In this document: in pieces, positions 60,403 through 64,000 of the stretch
Position numbering within the stretch: the first letter of the stretch is position 1
How the letters are laid out: every line of letters begins with the position of its first letter
Source of the DNA: Oscheius dolichura
Taxonomy: Eukaryota; Nematoda; Chromadorea; Rhabditida; Rhabditidae
Direction: 5' to 3'
Length of the DNA stretch: 64,000 bases
Assembly: GCA_932521035.1 (NCBI GenBank)
Contig: OW051494.1
Location: forward strand, 3,396,001 to 3,460,000
Notes under the pieces: generated by a model
What the model saw: the letters and a program-made list of their open reading frames with translations, nothing else
Databases searched by the model: none
What the model was told of the DNA's origin: nothing
Program-made: the position numbers and the translations under genes

Positions 60403-61179
60403 ATGGCTCGTCTCGTCCTCTTGTTCCTGTCCGTTGGCCTGGCCTCGGCCTTCCCTCTCCAACCTGAGAATTGTACCTACGACAAGGCCGTTGAGATGAT
60501 CAAAGGCGTTCTCCACGGGAACTTTGCCAGTAAGTTGAACTAGGCATTCATCAGGTGGGATGGCTCAGAGTACATCCCGGCCGACTTGGCCGAAGAGATG
60601 GGAGACATCATCCAGGAGCAGAACAAGCCGGAATTAGAGAATCTCGTCGAACTGCACAATAAAGCTACGACTGGACAGCTTCAGGTAAGCGTGTTTCTGA
60701 TTGATTGAAGACAAATAACAGATGCCTCACTCTCGCGAGGGGGCTATGGATTTCCTGAAGACCAACGCCCCGGCCACCTATGCCAGGGCTGAGAAACTGA
60801 TGAATAACACAATGGCCAAGTATGAGACCCTCTCTGCCCCGGCGAAGGCCTACTACGATGAGGTGGGTGGATGGGATAGATTGAGGACGAGAGGAGATTT
60901 CAGGCGGAGCAGAGCTGGTACAACCAGTCGATGGACGGGGACATGAAGCAGCGAATCGCCAACCAGATCCAGTATTTTCTCGACGAGAACGACAAGTACC
61001 AAGCCCTTGCTCCGAGTGTCAAAGCCGAATTTCACGAGCGCTGGCCTGAAATGATGAATTTCGTCGAGTCGCCGCTCTACAAAAGCATCGTCTCCATCCT
61101 CAAGTCCTCCAACCCGAAGAATCTCGGCACGACGGTGGCCTCGATGATGGCCCTCTGGAACAAGAACAACCAGAACTGA
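60403..61179 (+). CDS. Secreted FAR-like protein 4
   Basis: Signal peptide MARLVLLFLSVGLASAFPLQ; then PENCTYDKAVEMIKGVLHGN, EYIPADLAEEMGDIIQEQNK, PELENLVELHNKATTGQL, REGAMDFLKTNAPATYARAE, KLMNNTMAKYETLSAPAKAY, MKQRIANQIQYFLDENDKYQ, ALAPSVKAEFHERWPEMMNF and a terminal helix to NKNNQN. Tandem paralogue of gene 3, same signal-peptide start (MARL), same three-intron plan, and the same YIPxDL, NAPxTYxRA, LSxxAxAxY and WPEM/WPEI blocks. Starts only 157 bp after the gene 3 stop. AATAAA lies at about 61190, soon after the TGA. Confidence 0.8.
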
Positions 61180-61900
61180 CCGTGTTCCAATAAAGCATAC
61201 CCCTTGTTAAGATGATGTCTACGTGACTGTCACGAGAAGAGGGACAGTTCATAGTCCACCCTCTCGTCATCTCGGAGTTAATATGACTGGTTCGTTGGTG
61301 GCGGCCCCAAAAGATCATGTTACCCGACCCGGTTGCCATAGCTGTCTTTTTCCCTCGACCCTATTCCTCTTCCCCATATATTCTCAGAGAATGCCCTGTC
61401 ATCCCCATCCGCGTCCACATTGATTTCCCTTCTTCTCCCCATCCATTATCTAATGAGGAACTGGCACATTGTCGTTGTTTTCTTCTCCGGGAGAGTGTGC
61501 CCTACACGACCCTATCGGGGGTGACAATCTTATCAGAGAGGGAAAGAACAATGAATAATGGTAGCCGAGGCCAGCTGTGTCGCCGGATGCCTCTAACTAT
61601 TACCCAACCGCTTCTTCTCTTTTGTCTCTTCCTACATATCAGTGGCCGTGCAAAAAAAAGATCTCCCATGCAGCAGACAACTCGCAGGTGCCTTCCGGGT
61701 TGTTTTCTTCGGCAAAGTCATGAATATAACCGCTTCCAGCTGTTCAATCACCCGTTCCTCCCTCTTTGAGTTCCCTCCAAAGCGAAATACTGCTTCTAGG
61801 AGGGAAGAAAAGTCTCGCTTTCATTTCGGATAGACCGTTCCCTCTCCTCCTTCTAGCCGGCTACTTTTCTCATTCAAATAGGCCATTTTCAGCCTCGGCC
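61180..61900. other. Intergenic, FAR cluster to GNAT gene
   Basis: About 720 bp; 3' end of FAR-like 4 and promoter of the next gene. CATTTTCAG ends 8 bp before the ATG at 61901. No other feature is seen. Confidence 0.45.
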
Positions 61901-62820
61901 ATGTCTCGGATGCCCTTGAGGAGATTTGCCTGTAAGTTCTTCTTTTCCTATATTTCACTCCTCCATCAGAAATATCCCTGTTTCAGAAGGCCAGCCATCG
62001 TTCTCGGGGTAAATGGTTCCATTTCAGCGGCTGCCCAAAAAGCTGTTAAGGATCCTCGCCTGACGTATGACTTCCGTCCAGCTACAGGCAAAGATCTAGG
62101 AGTGATAGTCGACCTCTGCTGTACAGATTTCATCAAAATTGAACCACACAGCCGGGTAAGTTATTTCAATGGGTGGAGTGACAGTGAGGTTTCAGGCTCT
62201 GGGACTGACTGGGGAAGAAAGCAAACACCTTTTTGAATGGATTGTGGCTAAAGCCCTACACTATCCATATTCCCTAAAAGTGGTGGAGAAGTCATCGGGA
62301 CGGGTGGCCGCCATCCGGACTCTTTCCATCGGAAATAGGGATCACAACTTGGACTGGGAGCCATTTCCACTGGATGAGACGAAGTTATCTCGAAACATCG
62401 GGAAACTGGCTTCTGTACTGGATGGATCGAAGAAACACTTCTGGGAGATCGTCGACCCGACTGTCAGCAAAGTCATGAGGCGGGAGATCAGCTTCGTCCG
62501 GGCAGAGCACCAGAGGAGAGGGATAGCGCGGGTCATGGTCGACTTGAATCTCATCCCGGAGGAACTCAGAGTATGCGGGACTTATAATTAAAGGGGATGG
62601 GAAGTCTTTCAGTCCCAAGGGATCCATGGAATAGTCTCGGAGGCGTCGTCCATCGCCAACCAGACACTGCTGGCCAGCAGCGGGTACAAGTGCATCTACG
62701 AGCCGAAATACGACTGGGCCAAGAAGGTGACCCGGCCTCTCTTCCCTTTATACAGTCTATTTTCAGATAGATGACGGCACGACGGGAGTCAAAGTCTTCT
62801 TCAAGGATCTCCGCTTATAG
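61901..62820 (+). CDS. GNAT-family acetyltransferase
   Basis: N-acetyltransferase-like protein. The first exon MSRMPLRRFA joins RPAIVLGVNGSISAAAQKAV, LTYDFRPATGKDLGVIVDLC, ALGLTGEESKHLFEWIVAKA, LKVVEKSSGRVAAIRTLSIG, then ISFVRAEHQRRGIARVMVDL with the acetyl-CoA loop QRRGIA, and after a further intron GIHGIVSEASSIANQTLLAS-SGYKCIYEPKY, the late GNAT helix where an aged substrate-side segment (ANQTLLASSGY) is conserved in arylalkylamine-type enzymes. It ends VKVFFKDLRL. The N-terminus is basic and could target mitochondria. Substrate unknown. The residues between the second and third exons are spliced through GTAAG/CAG introns of about 40 nt. Stop TAG at 62818-62820. Confidence 0.75.
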
Positions 62821-62906
62821 AACTCTTCAGCATACAGGAAATAAAAGACTTTATCTGACCCGTACACATGGAAAGTAACAAATGGGAGGGAACAGGGAAC
62901 AATAAA

Positions 62907-63506
62907 TTACGGTAGCCCAATGGAATTTTTGGCTGGCTCGTCGTCGACACTGTACTGGCGGATAATCTGGACGGGTTTACGTCTCTCCGTGGCCGGGTTC
63001 GGTATGCCTCGCTCATGTTTGGAAACGTACTCGAGAACCTTGCCCCGTGGAACCCCGGCCGGTAGAGAGAATTCCATCTGGCAGCGTGCAGGCAGGGAGG
63101 ACGACCTCGTTGACATCTGAAACGGCTTATATTTGAGCGATAGAGAGGTGAAGACGATTGGTATAACTGAATAGAACTAATAGTGAACTAAGGAAATCTA
63201 TGCGTTAGACATGCAAGCCTCGAAAAGCACGATTACCCGAGATGCTCGTCCTCTTACCTTCCGGGTCCTCGGGATCCTAAATTTGTGGGTTTATTATAAC
63301 GGACAGAGGATAAGAAGAGGGAGGAGTACCTTGGGAGCCTCGTCCGTCGAGTTAGTCTGCGACTCTCGGTGGATACTGTCCATCCGGCCCAGTCGTCTCC
63401 GTCGGCTCGTCGACTTTCTCCTCAGGGGAAACGAGGCCCCGTCAAGGAAGAAGCCTCTTCTCTCGGAGGGCCTGTCCACTCTGTAACGGTCAGTTTGATC
63501 TTTGAT
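62907..63506 (-). CDS. Unrecognised protein; 5' end open
   Basis: An exon opening after CTCCAG reads IKDQTDRYRVDRPSERRGFF, LDGASFPLRRKSTSRRRRLG, RMDSIHRESQTNSTDEAPK; a roughly 53-nt intron leads to DPEDPED; the next exon reads VNE, then MEFSLPAGVPRGKVLEYVSK, HERGIPNPATERRKPVQIIR and QYSVDDEPAKNSIGLP, with TAA at 62907. Keeping frame between VNE and MEF needs a 28-nt intron (63078-63105), shorter than any other here. Alternatively the last exon starts at its own ATG (63114-63116), which lies directly after a TTTCAG acceptor, giving a 69-residue protein. No family is recognised. Converges with the GNAT gene, 86 bp between stops. Confidence 0.55.
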
Positions 63507-63703
63507 CTGGAGAATAGGTCAAGAAGCGAAAAATGTGGGTCCGGGTACTATCGCCGGGGTGGAAAAAAGCGATATTTCGGTAACCGGGTGGTGTAAAGCG
63601 AAGCTAAAAGCATCCGAATGCGTCAGTAGCCCGACCGGGTGAAATGCCCCCAGTCTATCCACTTGTCCCCCCGCTCCCTCCAACTAATTCTTCTCTTTTC
63701 CAG

Positions 63704-64000
63704 ATGGCCGCCACTCTCTCCCATGTCCTGAAGCGCATCCTAAACGAGGAAGACGTCCCCGAGTCTTCTCCCTCTCCCAAGAAGTTTCGTCTCGACAGCG
63801 ACGACGACGACAAGGAGGAGGTATTCAAGGCTTTCGAAGTGCCGGCCCTTTGTGGCAAACACCCGGCCATGCTCTACCGGACGACGTTCCCCTCCGACCT
63901 CTGCTACCCGTTCATGTTCAAGCGAGCCAACAAGAAGGGCACCAATATCTACATTTGCTCCTCGTGTAAGAAGATGGGCAAGGAGCTCAAGGCCATCATC
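63704..64000 (+). CDS. N-terminal part of an unrecognised protein with a CxxC motif (continues past window)
   Basis: The ATG at 63704 follows CTTTTCCAG directly. The open frame reads MAATLSHVLKRILNEEDVPE, a Ser/Pro stretch, an acidic run (DSDDDDKEE), FKAFEVPALCGKHPAMLYRT, CYPFMFKRANKKGTNIYICS, SCKKMGKELKAII and continues beyond 64000. The HPxxLYR...CYPFMFKR...YICSSCKK part is reminiscent of FLYWCH-type or other short zinc-binding domains and of the gene at 50742. Too little is present for a firm family call. Confidence 0.7.
   Translation, partial: MAATLSHVLKRILNEEDVPESSPSPKKFRLDSDDDDKEEVFKAFEVPALCGKHPAMLYRTTFPSDLCYPFMFKRANKKGTNIYICSSCKKMGKELKAII

Overview
This is eukaryotic genomic DNA, almost certainly from a nematode. 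The evidence: genes are broken by many very short GT-AG introns (about 37-60 nt); many start codons sit a few bases behind an acceptor-like TTTTAG/TTTCAG with no visible 5' exon, as expected for spliced-leader trans-splicing; a 2.1-kb satellite is built around TTAGGC, the nematode telomere unit; and four genes resemble the nematode-restricted fatty-acid/retinol-binding (FAR) family. I cannot name the species. No operon or bacterial signal is evident. Gene models were spliced by hand from the sequence, so exon edges are inferences except where a conserved protein spans the junction.

Layout. 1-3 kb: 3' part of TTC7, then Gemin2. 3-16 kb (GC-rich): a syntaxin, actin, PEX19, a decayed nuclear-receptor fragment, a 630-bp inverted-repeat transposon with a TTA target duplication, the TTAGGC-bearing satellite, a gene-poor stretch, a coiled-coil protein and an NR2E-like nuclear receptor. 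16-33 kb (mostly AT-rich): ETF-ubiquinone oxidoreductase, serine hydroxymethyltransferase with two apparent first exons, AVL9, the histone H4K20 methyltransferase KMT5A and strawberry notch. 33-37.5 kb (GC-rich): a nicotinic-type receptor subunit and a secreted phospholipase A2-like protein, with a family of short foldback repeats. 37.7-42.7 kb (AT-rich): VPS53 and a C2H2 zinc-finger protein. 43.9-64 kb (mostly GC-rich): a second C2H2 gene whose 3.8-kb intron holds a small nested gene and an HTH-encoding exon, several unrecognised genes, a multi-pass membrane protein with an Arg/His/Asp-rich tail, the FAR-like cluster, a GNAT acetyltransferase and the start of a further gene.

The genes do not form one pathway. 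Several serve membrane traffic (syntaxin, AVL9, VPS53, possibly TTC7) or mitochondrial metabolism (ETFDH, SHMT). The most unusual observations are a syntaxin whose SNARE zero-layer glutamine reads as glycine, the transposon/satellite complex at 9.8-12.6 kb, a phase-compatible HTH exon inside a zinc-finger gene, the SHMT alternative first exon, and three FAR-like genes whose TATA boxes lie only 33-37 bp before the ATG.
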